Positions 9,487 to 18,662 of a DNA stretch of 64,000 nucleotides are shown here, piece by piece. The stretch is taken from the NCBI GenBank assembly GCA_047975325.1, contig JBKEDF010000080.1:17948-81947 (forward strand), read 5' to 3'. Position numbers and translations under genes: made by a program. The first letter of the stretch is position 1. Each line of letters starts with the position of its first letter. The notes below the pieces were generated by a model. It had not been told where the DNA came from and made no database searches. It worked only from the letters and a program-made list of their open reading frames with translations. Origin of the DNA: JBKEDF01 sp047975325. Its GTDB lineage: Bacteria > Pseudomonadota > Alphaproteobacteria > Rhodobacterales > Rhodobacteraceae.

Positions 9487-10875
9487 TCAGGCGTGGATCG
9501 CACCGTCGCCACAGGCCAGGGCGGCCTCGCGAACGGCCTCGCTATAGGTCGGATGGGCGTGGCAGGTCAGCGCCAGATCCTGGGCGGCGGCGCCGAATTC
9601 CATTGCCACGCAAACCTCATGGATCAGATCCCCGGCCATCGGACCGATGATGTGGCATCCCAGGATTCGATCCGTTTCCTTATCCGCCAGCAGTTTCACA
9701 AATCCTTCGGCCTGAAAGATCGCCTTGGCCCGTCCATTGCCCATGAAGGAAAACTTGCCGACCTTATAGGCCCGGCCTGCCTCTTTCAGCTGTTCCTCGG
9801 TCTGGCCAACATTGGCCATCTCGGGGGTGGTGTAGATTACACCGGGGATCACGCCATAATTTACATGGCCGTGTTTGCCCACAAGGATTTCGGCCAGCGC
9901 CATGCCTTCATCTTCGGCCTTATGGGCCAGCATCGGACCCACGATTGCATCGCCAATGGCATAAAGCCCCTTGACGTTGGTTGCAAAATTCCCGTCCGTT
10001 TTGACCTGGCCGCGCTTTTCCATCTCCACGCCCAGGGCTTCCAGTCCCAGTCCTTCGGTAAAGGGCTTGCGACCGGTGGCAACAAGTACGGTTTCCGCCT
10101 CGACTTCATGTTCGCTGTCATCCTTGCGCAGCTTGTAGCGGATCTTCGCGCCCTTCTTATCCGCCTTGGCGCCCTGAACTGCCGCGCCCAACACGAATTT
10201 CAACCCTTGTTTGGCAAGGATCTTCTGGAAGGATTTGGCGATCTCGCCATCCATGCCCGGGGTGATCGCATCAAGATATTCGACAACCGTGACTTCCGTT
10301 CCCAGCCGGGCATAAACGGAGCCCATTTCCAGGCCGATCACACCCGCGCCGATGACAACCATGGATTTGGGGATCTTGCCCAACTCCAGCGCCCCGGTGG
10401 AGGTCACGATCACCTTTTCATCCACCTCCACGCCCGGCAGGCTCGATGGTTCGGAACCCGTCGCGATCACGATATTTTTTGCGCCATGGGTTTCATTGCC
10501 AACCTTCACCTTGCCGGGTTCGGGGATGGACCCCCAGCCTTTCAGCCAGGTCACCTTGTTTTTCTTGAAAAGAAACTCGATCCCCTTGGTATTCTGGCCG
10601 ATTACATCGTCTTTATAGGCGAGCATCTTTTTCCAATCGACCTTGGGGTTGCCGCCGATCAACCCCATCTTTTCGAAATTCTCATGCACTTCATGCAGGT
10701 TATGTGTGGCGTGCAAAAGCGCCTTGGAAGGAATGCAGCCTACATTCAGGCAGGTTCCGCCCAGCGTTTCACGCCCTTCTACCACGGCGGTTTTCATGCC
10801 GAGCTGCGCACAGCGGATTGCGCAGACATAACCGCCGGGACCGCCGCCGATGATGATCGTGTCAAATTCTGCCAT
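9487..10875 (-). CDS. lpdA: Dihydrolipoyl dehydrogenase (E3) of the 2-oxoglutarate dehydrogenase complex
   Basis: FAD flavoprotein that reoxidises dihydrolipoamide and makes NADH. The N-terminal FAD motif is IIGGGPGGYVCAIRCAQLG. The redox-active disulfide is in GGTCLNVGCIPSKALLH. The NAD-binding motif is VVIGAGVIGLEMGSVYARLG, and the C-terminal catalytic His is in LTCHAHPTYSEAV. The 462-residue length is normal. Position directly after odhB and sucA assigns it to the 2-oxoglutarate complex, although it may also serve other lipoyl complexes. Confidence 0.95.
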   Translation of the reverse strand: MAEFDTIIIGGGPGGYVCAIRCAQLGMKTAVVEGRETLGGTCLNVGCIPSKALLHATHNLHEVHENFEKMGLIGGNPKVDWKKMLAYKDDVIGQNTKGIEFLFKKNKVTWLKGWGSIPEPGKVKVGNETHGAKNIVIATGSEPSSLPGVEVDEKVIVTSTGALELGKIPKSMVVIGAGVIGLEMGSVYARLGTEVTVVEYLDAITPGMDGEIAKSFQKILAKQGLKFVLGAAVQGAKADKKGAKIRYKLRKDDSEHEVEAETVLVATGRKPFTEGLGLEALGVEMEKRGQVKTDGNFATNVKGLYAIGDAIVGPMLAHKAEDEGMALAEILVGKHGHVNYGVIPGVIYTTPEMANVGQTEEQLKEAGRAYKVGKFSFMGNGRAKAIFQAEGFVKLLADKETDRILGCHIIGPMAGDLIHEVCVAMEFGAAAQDLALTCHAHPTYSEAVREAALACGDGAIHA

Positions 10876-10924
10876 AGTTCTTTCCTTCGATTTCGGACGG
10901 TTTCATCTGGCTACATCTTCGCGA

Positions 10925-12430
10925 TCAGAGATCCATCAACAGGCGGCGGGGATCTTCCAGCGCCTCTTTCACCCGCACCAGGAAGGTCACGGCGCCCTTG
11001 CCATCGACGATCCGGTGATCATAGCTGAGCGCCAGATACATCATCGGTCGGATCACGATTTCGCCGTTTACCACGACTGGGCGTTCCTGGATCTTGTGCA
11101 TTCCCAGAATGCCCGATTGTGGCGGGTTCAGGATCGGTGAGGACATCAGCGACCCATAGACCCCGCCATTCGAAATGGTGAAGGTGCCGCCCTGCATCTC
11201 GGCCAGGGAAAGCTTGCCATCGCGGGCGCGCAGGCCCAGTTCGGCGATCTTCTTTTCGATCGCGGCAAAGCTCATCTGATCGGCGTCCCGGACCACCGGT
11301 ACGACAAGCCCCGTTGGGGTGCCGACGGCAACGCCCATATGCACGAAATTCTTGTAGATGACATCCGTTCCGTCAATTTCGGCATTGACCTCGGGAACTT
11401 CCTTCAGCGCATGGCAGCAGGCCTTGGTGAAAAACGACATGAAACCCAGCTTGACGCCATGTTTCTTTTCGAACTGCGCCTTGTATTCATTGCGCAACGC
11501 CATGATGCCGGACATGTCGGCCTCATTGTAGGTCGTCAGCATCGCGGCGGTATTTTGCGCATCCTTCAGCCGCCGCGCGATGGTCTGGCGCAGGCGGGTC
11601 ATCTTGACGCGTTCCTCGCGGGAGGCATCATCCGCGGCCACCGGTGCACGCGGTGCGGGTGCGGGGGCAGGGGCAGGCGTTGTGGCCGCACGTGCCACGT
11701 CTTCCTTCATGACCCGGCCATCCTTGCCGGTGCCCTGAACCTGGTCGCGGGACAGGCCGGCCTCCGCCATGGCCTTTTTGGCCGAGGGCGCATCCTCGAC
11801 ATCCTTGCCCTTGGTGGCGGCCGAAGCGGCAGCGGGTGCGGCCTTGGCCGTTTCTGCCTTGGCAGGTGCCGTTGCGGCCGCAGCCCCGCCTTCGGAAATG
11901 ACCGCCAGCCTGGCATTCGCTGCAACGGTGGTGCCTTCGGGGGCCAGAATTTCGGCCAGGACGCCTGCTGCGGGACTGGGAACCTCGACCGAAACCTTGT
12001 CCGTTTCCAGTTCACACAGCATTTCGTCCTGTGCAACGGGATCGCCTGCCTTCTTGAACCAGGTCGAAACGGTAGCCTCCGAAACGCTTTCGCCAAGCGT
12101 CGGCACGTTTACATCGATCATTCTTCCCTCTCCTGCGCCGGGCTCCGCCTTGGCGTCTTGCTTGGTCTCTTTGATGGTTTCCGCTTTTGCATCGCCTTCG
12201 CCGATCAATGCCAGCAAGGCAGCCACCCCGACGGTCACGCCTTCGGCGGCAACGATTTCCAGTAATGTTCCGGCGACCGGGCTGGGCACCTCGACGGTGA
12301 CCTTGTCGGTTTCCAGTTCACACAGCATTTCATCCACCGCGACCGCATCACCGGGTTTCTTGAACCAGGTGGCGACGGTGGCTTCGGATACGCTTTCGCC
12401 CAGCGTGGGGACTTTGATTTCCGTGCTCAT
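10925..12430 (-). CDS. odhB: 2-oxoglutarate dehydrogenase E2, dihydrolipoyl succinyltransferase, two lipoyl domains
   Basis: E2 core of the 2-oxoglutarate dehydrogenase complex. Two tandem lipoyl domains start at about residues 1 and 104; each carries PTLGESVSEATV and the lipoylated Lys in ELETDKV. A Pro/Ala linker, a peripheral-subunit-binding domain (SAKKAMAEAGLSRDQVQGTG) and the catalytic domain with LSYDHRIVDGKGAVTFL follow. Many family members have one lipoyl domain; two occur in parts of the Rhodobacterales. Four bases separate it from sucA and 49 from lpdA. Confidence 0.94.
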   Translation of the reverse strand: MSTEIKVPTLGESVSEATVATWFKKPGDAVAVDEMLCELETDKVTVEVPSPVAGTLLEIVAAEGVTVGVAALLALIGEGDAKAETIKETKQDAKAEPGAGEGRMIDVNVPTLGESVSEATVSTWFKKAGDPVAQDEMLCELETDKVSVEVPSPAAGVLAEILAPEGTTVAANARLAVISEGGAAAATAPAKAETAKAAPAAASAATKGKDVEDAPSAKKAMAEAGLSRDQVQGTGKDGRVMKEDVARAATTPAPAPAPAPRAPVAADDASREERVKMTRLRQTIARRLKDAQNTAAMLTTYNEADMSGIMALRNEYKAQFEKKHGVKLGFMSFFTKACCHALKEVPEVNAEIDGTDVIYKNFVHMGVAVGTPTGLVVPVVRDADQMSFAAIEKKIAELGLRARDGKLSLAEMQGGTFTISNGGVYGSLMSSPILNPPQSGILGMHKIQERPVVVNGEIVIRPMMYLALSYDHRIVDGKGAVTFLVRVKEALEDPRRLLMDL

Positions 12431-12434
12431 GGAG

Positions 12435-15395
12435 TTACTTTCCTGTCAGCGCATCGGCGACCAGGGCTTCCTGTTCCGCCTTGTGGCGGGAGGCAAGCCC
12501 CGTTGCCGGAGAGGCGGAGGGCAGACGCCCGGCATAACGTGCGCGGCCATGCTTGGCCCCGATCTTGGCCAGGACCGATTCGAGATTGGGTTCGACGAAG
12601 GACCAGTACCCCTGATTTTTCGGTTCTTCCTGACAGAAGATGATCTCGGCCTTCTTGAAACGCTCCAGTTCCTTCGAAAGTGCCGCGACCGGGAAGGGGT
12701 AAAGCTGTTCCAGCCGCATCAGATAGACATCCGTAAGCCCTTGTGCATCACGCTCGGCCAGCAGGTCATAATAGACCTTGCCGGAACAGATCACGACGCG
12801 CTTGATCTTGTCATCGGGCTTGAGATCCAGATCGGAATAACCCTTTTGCGCATCGTCCCAAAGCACGCGGTGGAAGGTCGATCCCTTGGTGAAATCATCC
12901 GCGTTCGAGATGCATATCGGATGGCGCAGAAGGGATTTCGGCGTCATCAGAACCAGCGGTTTGCGGAAGTCGCGATGCAGCTGGCGGCGCAGGATGTGAA
13001 AATAGTTCGCGGGGGTTGAACAATTGGCGACGATCCAGTTGTCATTGGCCGACATCTGCAGGAACCGTTCCGGTCGTGCAGAGGAATGTTCCGGCCCCTG
13101 ACCTTCGAACCCGTGGGGCAGAAGGCAGACGAGGCCCGACATGCGCAGCCATTTCGATTCCCCGGAATTGATGAACTGGTCGAACATGATCTGTGCGCCA
13201 TTGGCAAAATCGCCAAACTGCGCCTCCCACATCACCAATGCATTGGGTTCGGACAGCGAATAGCCGTATTCGAAGCCCAGCACCGCATATTCCGAAAGCA
13301 TCGAATCGATGACCTCGTAATGCGACTGATCGGCATTGATATGGTTGAGAGGGTAATAACGTTCCTCATTTGTCTGATCGATGAAGCCCGAATGGCGCTG
13401 GCTGAAGGTGCCGCGGGTACAATCCTGCCCCGCAAGCCGCACCGGATAGCCTTCGGTCAGCAAGGTCCCGAAGGCCAGCGCCTCTGCCGTGGCCCAGTCG
13501 AAGCCCTGCCCGGTTTCGAACATCTTTGCCTTCGCCTTGAGCTGGCGCGCCACAGTCTTGTGCATGTTGAACCCATCCGGCACACGGGTCAGCGCCGCGC
13601 CGACCTCGGCCAGGGTTTCAGGCGTGATGGAGGTAACGCCGGGCTGATAATCCTCACCCTCGCGGGTCATGTGTTTCCAGCGGCCATCCAGCCAGTCGGC
13701 CTTGTTGGGCTTGTAATCCTTTCCGGCTTCGAATTCCTCGTTCAGATGGGCCTGGAAGGCGGTTTTCATATCGTCGATTTCGCCTTCGGGGATCAACCCG
13801 TCCTGCACCAGGCGTTCGGTATAAAGTTGCAGGGTTGTCTTGTGCTGGCGGATGCGCTTGTACATCGCCGGATTGGTGAACATCGGCTCATCGCCTTCGT
13901 TATGGCCGAATCGGCGATAACAGAAGATATCGATCACCACATCCTTGTGGAATTTCTGCCGGAATTCGGTGGCCACGCGCGCAGCATGGACAACGGCTTC
14001 GGGGTCGTCACCATTCACGTGGAAAATCGGGGCCTCCACCATCAGCGCGATATCCGTCGGATAGGGGGAGGAGCGTGAAAAATGCGGTGCGGTGGTAAAG
14101 CCGATCTGGTTATTCACCACGATATGCATGGTGCCGCCGGTTTTGTGGCCGCGCAGCCCCGACAGGCCGAAACATTCTGCCACGACGCCCTGTCCGGCAA
14201 AGGCGGCATCGCCATGCAGCAGGATCGGCAGGACCTGTTCACGGTTCGTGTCGTGCAACTGATCCTGTTTCGCGCGAACCTTGCCCAGGACGACAGGGTT
14301 CACCGCCTCCAGATGCGAAGGGTTGGCTGTCAGTGAAAGGTGGACGACATTACCATCGAATTCACGATCCGAAGAGGCGCCAAGGTGATATTTCACATCG
14401 CCGGAGCCATCCACATCCTCCGGTTTGAAACTGCCGCCCTGGAAGTCGTTGAAGATCGCCTTGAAGGGCTTGCCCATCACAGTGGCCAGAACTGACAGAC
14501 GCCCGCGATGCGGCATGCCGATCACGACATCGCGAACCCCCAGTGCGCCGCCGCGCTTGATGATCTGTTCCATCGCGGGGATAAGGCTTTCGCCGCCATC
14601 AAGGCCAAAGCGTTTCGTCCCCATATACTTGACCTGGCAGAATTTTTCAAAACCCTCGGCCTCTACCAGCTTGTTCAGGATTGCCTTGCGCCCGTTCTTG
14701 GTAAAGGCGATTTCCTTGCCGTAGCCCTCAATTCTTTCCTTCAGCCAGGCAGATTCCTCCGGGTTGGAAATATGCATGTATTGCAGGGCGAAGGTACCGC
14801 AATAGGTCCGTTTCACAAGATCGACGATCTGGCGTATCGAGGCATGGGTGAGGCCCAGAACATTGTCGATGAAGATCGGACGATCCCAGTCTGCATCGGT
14901 GAAACCGTAGGATTTCGGATCAAGTTCGGGATGGTTGGACGTATCCTGCATCCCCAACGGGTCAAGATCGGCGGCAAGGTGACCACGGATCCGGTATGCC
15001 CGGATAAGCATCAAGGCGCGGATGCTGTCCAGAACGGCGCGCTGAAGTTCGGTATCCGAAAGATTGACACCTGCCTCCCCGGCTTTGGCTGCGATCTTTT
15101 CGGCGGCGGATTTCGCCTCCTTGCCGGTCGCTTCGGGCCATTCCCCTGTCAGCGCGCCGGTCAGGTCATCGGCGGGCATGGGGGGCCAGTCGGACCTGGC
15201 CCAGGAAGGCCCCGCAGCGGCGGCCGTGGCCACCTGTTCGGCCTCGCCCAGTTCCTTGAAATAGGCGGCCCAGGAGGCATCGACGGAAGCAGGATCGGCG
15301 GCATGGCGCGCGGCCATCTGATCGATGTAATCGGCATTGGCCCCATCCAGGAAGGAAGAGGCACGGAATTGGCTGTTAGGGGACTGTTCGGTCAT
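12435..15395 (-). CDS. sucA: 2-oxoglutarate dehydrogenase E1 component
   Basis: Thiamine-diphosphate E1 that decarboxylates 2-oxoglutarate and passes the succinyl group to E2. The protein begins MTEQSPNSQFRASSFLDGAN at ATG 15395, the conserved OGDH N-terminus; the open frame runs 61 codons further upstream but looks non-coding. Conserved blocks include VIGMPHRGRLSVLATVMGKP and the thiamine-site GDAAFAGQGVVAE. A C-terminal acetyl-CoA/regulatory-type segment, FCQEEPKNQGYWSFVEPNLE, is also present. The 986-residue length is normal. Confidence 0.95.
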   Translation of the reverse strand: MTEQSPNSQFRASSFLDGANADYIDQMAARHAADPASVDASWAAYFKELGEAEQVATAAAAGPSWARSDWPPMPADDLTGALTGEWPEATGKEAKSAAEKIAAKAGEAGVNLSDTELQRAVLDSIRALMLIRAYRIRGHLAADLDPLGMQDTSNHPELDPKSYGFTDADWDRPIFIDNVLGLTHASIRQIVDLVKRTYCGTFALQYMHISNPEESAWLKERIEGYGKEIAFTKNGRKAILNKLVEAEGFEKFCQVKYMGTKRFGLDGGESLIPAMEQIIKRGGALGVRDVVIGMPHRGRLSVLATVMGKPFKAIFNDFQGGSFKPEDVDGSGDVKYHLGASSDREFDGNVVHLSLTANPSHLEAVNPVVLGKVRAKQDQLHDTNREQVLPILLHGDAAFAGQGVVAECFGLSGLRGHKTGGTMHIVVNNQIGFTTAPHFSRSSPYPTDIALMVEAPIFHVNGDDPEAVVHAARVATEFRQKFHKDVVIDIFCYRRFGHNEGDEPMFTNPAMYKRIRQHKTTLQLYTERLVQDGLIPEGEIDDMKTAFQAHLNEEFEAGKDYKPNKADWLDGRWKHMTREGEDYQPGVTSITPETLAEVGAALTRVPDGFNMHKTVARQLKAKAKMFETGQGFDWATAEALAFGTLLTEGYPVRLAGQDCTRGTFSQRHSGFIDQTNEERYYPLNHINADQSHYEVIDSMLSEYAVLGFEYGYSLSEPNALVMWEAQFGDFANGAQIMFDQFINSGESKWLRMSGLVCLLPHGFEGQGPEHSSARPERFLQMSANDNWIVANCSTPANYFHILRRQLHRDFRKPLVLMTPKSLLRHPICISNADDFTKGSTFHRVLWDDAQKGYSDLDLKPDDKIKRVVICSGKVYYDLLAERDAQGLTDVYLMRLEQLYPFPVAALSKELERFKKAEIIFCQEEPKNQGYWSFVEPNLESVLAKIGAKHGRARYAGRLPSASPATGLASRHKAEQEALVADALTGK

Positions 15396-15555
15396 TGGCT
15401 TACCCCGGGTTTGCAAGGAAGTTGAAGGCGATGGATGAATGGGCGGCGGTGCCGGTCGGGACCAACCGGTACAGGGCTGAAACTGGTGTCGAAGATGGAA
15501 CGCGCCATGAAGGCACGCCCCCCGGTGCGGGCGGCACGGGAGGGGGCAACGGGCA

Positions 15556-15584
15556 GGGGCGGGTGGTCCGCAGACCACGGCCCC
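15556..15584 (-). other. GC-rich hairpin in the sucD-sucA gap
   Basis: The 269-base space between sucD and sucA contains a perfect GTGGTC / GACCAC stem with a CGCA loop (15563-15578), extended by GGGG / CCCC. No U-run follows on the minus strand, so it is not a standard terminator. It may set mRNA stability or relative expression. I recognise no known RNA family, and I see no convincing gene in the rest of this gap. Confidence 0.35.
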
Positions 15585-15664
15585 GCCGTGCGATATACCT
15601 TTTCGGATTGAAATGGTGGTTGCACGTTCTCCTCCCCGAGGGGCTGTCCCCCCCGTTCTAGTGA

Positions 15665-16549
15665 TTAGCTCTTGATTGCTTTCATCACGGCCTCACCCAG
15701 ATGGGCAGGGCTTTCGGCGACGATGATACCGGCCGATTTCATGGCTTCGATCTTCGATTCGGCATCACCCTTGCCACCCGAAACGATGGCGCCGGCATGA
15801 CCCATGCGGCGGCCCGGAGGTGCGGTGCGGCCCGCGATGAACCCGGCGACGGGTTTCCAGCGGCCTTTCTTGCGCTGTTCGGCCAGGAACTCGGCGGCCT
15901 CTTCCTCGGCCGAGCCACCGATTTCACCGATCATGATCATCGATTGCGTTTCCGGATCGTCAAGGAACATGTCCAGTACATCGATATGTTCGGTGCCCTT
16001 GATCGGATCGCCGCCAATGCCCACGGCGCTGGATTGCCCAAGACCCAGATCGGTGGTCTGTTTCACCGCCTCATAGGTCAGCGTTCCGGAACGGGAGACA
16101 ACACCGCAGGAGCCCCGCTTGTGGATATGACCCGGCATGATGCCGATCTTGCAGGCATCGGGGGTGATTACCCCGGGGCAGTTCGGCCCCACGAGTCGAG
16201 ATTTCGACCCTTCCAGCGCGCGCTTGACCTTCATCATGTCCAGAACCGGACTGCCTTCGGTGATGCAGACGATCAGCGGCATTTCCGCATCTATTGCCTC
16301 CAGGATCGAATCGGCGGCAAAGGGGGGAGGCACGTAGATCACGGTTGCATCTGCCTGGGTTTTTGCCTTGGCCTCATGAACCGAATTGAAGACCGGCAGA
16401 TCCAGATGGGTGATCCCGCCCTTGCCGGGCGTCACGCCCCCGACCATTTTGGTGCCATAGGCAATGGCCTGTTCGGTATGGAATGTCCCCTGAGAGCCGG
16501 TCAGGCCCTGACAGATGACTTTAGTGTTTTCGTTGATGAGGACTGCCAT
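15665..16549 (-). CDS. sucD: Succinate--CoA ligase, ADP-forming, subunit alpha
   Basis: SucD binds CoA and carries the phosphorylated His of succinyl-CoA synthetase. The CoA-binding N-terminus is VICQGLTGSQGTFHTEQAI. The active-site His region is GRTAPPGRRMGHAGAIVSGGKG, and VGPNCPGVITPDACKIGIMPG is conserved. The 294-residue length is normal. It is separated from sucC by one small gene and from sucA by 269 bases. Confidence 0.95.
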   Translation of the reverse strand: MAVLINENTKVICQGLTGSQGTFHTEQAIAYGTKMVGGVTPGKGGITHLDLPVFNSVHEAKAKTQADATVIYVPPPFAADSILEAIDAEMPLIVCITEGSPVLDMMKVKRALEGSKSRLVGPNCPGVITPDACKIGIMPGHIHKRGSCGVVSRSGTLTYEAVKQTTDLGLGQSSAVGIGGDPIKGTEHIDVLDMFLDDPETQSMIMIGEIGGSAEEEAAEFLAEQRKKGRWKPVAGFIAGRTAPPGRRMGHAGAIVSGGKGDAESKIEAMKSAGIIVAESPAHLGEAVMKAIKS

Positions 16550-16599
16550 GGTTTATCTGGCTCCTGTTGTAGATGCTGTCGGATAAGAGATGGGACAGG

Positions 16600-17193
16600 T
16601 CATTCTGCCACCTCGATGCGTTGTGCTGTAAAGACCAGCGAATAGGGTGCGACGATGATCGAAACCGGGATCTGTTCGCCATTCCAGTTGAACAAGGCCG
16701 CATAGTGATGGGTGCGATTGTCGTTTTGCCCGATCGTTTCACCCGCCATGCCCTTGGCCACGAATCCAAGCGGCATCTGACCGCCGAAAATCGGGGCCGG
16801 AGCAGTCGGGCGTACGATTTCCTCAAAGGCCCTGACCCAGAGTGTCGGGTCATTCGATTGGGCAAGGTTGATCCGGGATGCATTGAAACCCTGATCATGG
16901 GCATTGCAATGATTGATACGTAGCCCCGGCAAGCCGGTTACGCGCAGGGTGACCATCTGGTCATTGGCGAAACGGCGTGCCTCGACCAGCTGCCCGTCGG
17001 GTGAGGTTGCAACGGTCGCAATCCCGTTTGGCCCCGGATTGGGGGTCCCGGTAATGAAACCTGCCTGATCGAACAGGGCATCCTTGCAGGTGCTTTGAAA
17101 GGTTTCCCATACCCGCGCCATGGCATCCTGCGGGGATTGCGCAAGGGCGGGGCTGGCAAGCAGCAAGGATATGGCAAACGAACGGATCATCAT
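16600..17193 (-). CDS. Secreted protein of unknown function between sucC and sucD
   Basis: A 197-residue protein with a clear Sec signal peptide, MMIRSFAISLLLASPALAQS, with cleavage probably after the AxA at residues 17-19. The mature part has two cysteines (TCKDALFD and INHCNAHDQ) that could pair in the periplasm, and no motif I recognise. It sits 19 bases after sucC and 50 bases before sucD, so it must be on the same transcript. A secreted protein inside a cytoplasmic enzyme operon is odd. I assign no function. Confidence 0.85.
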   Translation of the reverse strand: MMIRSFAISLLLASPALAQSPQDAMARVWETFQSTCKDALFDQAGFITGTPNPGPNGIATVATSPDGQLVEARRFANDQMVTLRVTGLPGLRINHCNAHDQGFNASRINLAQSNDPTLWVRAFEEIVRPTAPAPIFGGQMPLGFVAKGMAGETIGQNDNRTHHYAALFNWNGEQIPVSIIVAPYSLVFTAQRIEVAE

Positions 17194-17212
17194 GAGGTCC
17201 CGGAAAGCCGCG

Positions 17213-18406
17213 TTACCCTTTCACGGCTTTCACGATCTTTTCGGCTCCGTCCTTCAGGTCATCGGCGGCAATCACATCTACATCGGAATTGTTGATGATT
17301 TCCTTGCCCTTCTCGACATTGGTGCCCTCAAGGCGCACGACCAGCGGGACTTTCAGCCCGACTTCCTTGACCGCGGCAATCACGCCTTCGGCAATTACGT
17401 CGCAGCGCATGATGCCGCCAAAGATGTTGACCAGGATGCCTTTTACATTCGGGTCGGAAGTGATGATCTTGAAGGCCTCGGTTACCTTTTCCTTGGTTGC
17501 GCCGCCACCGACATCCAGGAAATTTGCAGGCTCCGCGCCATAAAGCTTGATAATGTCCATCGTCGCCATGGCAAGGCCCGCGCCATTGACCATGCAGCCG
17601 ATTTCACCATCCAGCGCGATATAGTTGAGGTCATATTTGGAAGCTTCGAGTTCCTTGGGGTCTTCTTCCGTCGTGTCGCGCAGTTCGGCGATATCGGCAT
17701 GGCGATAGACCGCGTTGCCGTCAAAACCCATCTTGGCATCGAGACATTTCAGGTTGCCATCGGGCGTGACGATCAACGGGTTGATCTCAAGCATCTCCAT
17801 GTCCTTGTCGAGGAACAGCTTGTAGAGCGTGCGGATCAGCGCAACGCATTGCTTGACTTGCCCGCCTTTCAACCCTAGTGCGAAGGCCACGCGGCGACCG
17901 TGGAAATCCGAAAGCCCGGAAGCCGGAGCCACGGAACAGGAGATGATCTTTTCCGGCGTCTTGGCCGCGACTTCCTCAATATCCATGCCGCCTTCGGTAG
18001 AGGCCACAAAGGACACGCGGGAGGTCTGGCGATCCACCAGCAGCGCCAGATAGAGTTCACGTTCGATATCGCTGCCATCTTCGATATAGATACGGTTGAC
18101 CTGCTTGCCGACCGGCCCCGTCTGATGTGTGACCAGCGTGCGACCCAGCATCTGCTTGGCCAGTTCGGACGCTTCGGCCACCGATTTGGCAAGGCGCACG
18201 CCGCCCTTGTCGCCGGCAGCGGCTTCCTTGAATTTGCCCTTGCCACGCCCGCCCGCGTGGATCTGCGCCTTCACGACCCAAAGCGGGCCGTCAAGTTCAC
18301 TGGCTGCGGCCTTGGCCTCTTCGGCCCGAAGCACGACGCGCCCGTCCGAAACCGGGGCGCCATAGCTGCGCAGAAGTGCCTTGGCCTGATATTCATGGAT
18401 ATTCAT
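17213..18406 (-). CDS. sucC: Succinate--CoA ligase, ADP-forming, subunit beta
   Basis: SucC, the ATP-grasp beta subunit of succinyl-CoA synthetase. The start ATG 18406 gives MNIHEYQAKALLRSYGAPVS, the universal SucC N-terminus, with AAGGA upstream; the frame remains open 34 codons further upstream. The nucleotide and metal-binding regions include VVKAQIHAGGRGKGKFK and LEINPLIVTPDGNLKCLDAK, followed by NIFGGIMRCDVIAEG. The 397-residue length is normal. It is the first TCA gene of the operon, downstream of a paired palindrome. Confidence 0.95.
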   Translation of the reverse strand: MNIHEYQAKALLRSYGAPVSDGRVVLRAEEAKAAASELDGPLWVVKAQIHAGGRGKGKFKEAAAGDKGGVRLAKSVAEASELAKQMLGRTLVTHQTGPVGKQVNRIYIEDGSDIERELYLALLVDRQTSRVSFVASTEGGMDIEEVAAKTPEKIISCSVAPASGLSDFHGRRVAFALGLKGGQVKQCVALIRTLYKLFLDKDMEMLEINPLIVTPDGNLKCLDAKMGFDGNAVYRHADIAELRDTTEEDPKELEASKYDLNYIALDGEIGCMVNGAGLAMATMDIIKLYGAEPANFLDVGGGATKEKVTEAFKIITSDPNVKGILVNIFGGIMRCDVIAEGVIAAVKEVGLKVPLVVRLEGTNVEKGKEIINNSDVDVIAADDLKDGAEKIVKAVKG

Positions 18407-18509
18407 AAGCCTGTCCTTCGCTGTCAATTTTTCGGGTGATGGCACAGATATCGCGAGATTCAAAAGAAATTTGCAGTTTCCATGTGGGAATGGTTCTAAA
18501 AAAGACATT

Positions 18510-18540
18510 TGTGATCACAGTTGGAAAATGTGTGATCACA
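18510..18540. promoter_or_regulatory. Two TGTGATCACA palindromes upstream of sucC
   Basis: Identical 10-base palindromes at 18510-18519 and 18531-18540 have centres 21 bases apart, two helical turns, so a dimeric regulator would bind the same face twice. They lie about 105-135 bases upstream of the sucC start. The half-site resembles GntR-family operators. AkgR, a GntR-type TCA regulator described in Rhodobacter, is a candidate, but I cannot confirm its motif from memory. Confidence 0.55.
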
Positions 18541-18662
18541 TGCTGCGGCTGCATGATGCCTCAGGCGATTCGAAATGGTTTCTTTCAGGGGCCCATCGAT
18601 TTTGAAATTGTATTTTCACCTGATTGATTCGCCCTTCCCGGTTCGACGGCGATGGCGGGGGG

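Noticed and set aside
9463..11028. 521-residue open frame on the plus strand
   Set aside because: It is the antisense shadow of lpdA, with His/Phe-rich low-information text typical of reverse frames in high-GC DNA.
15396..15578. N-terminal extension of SucA to 1047 residues
   Set aside because: The 61 extra residues are Pro/Arg/Cys-rich non-coding text; MTEQSPNSQF is the conserved start.
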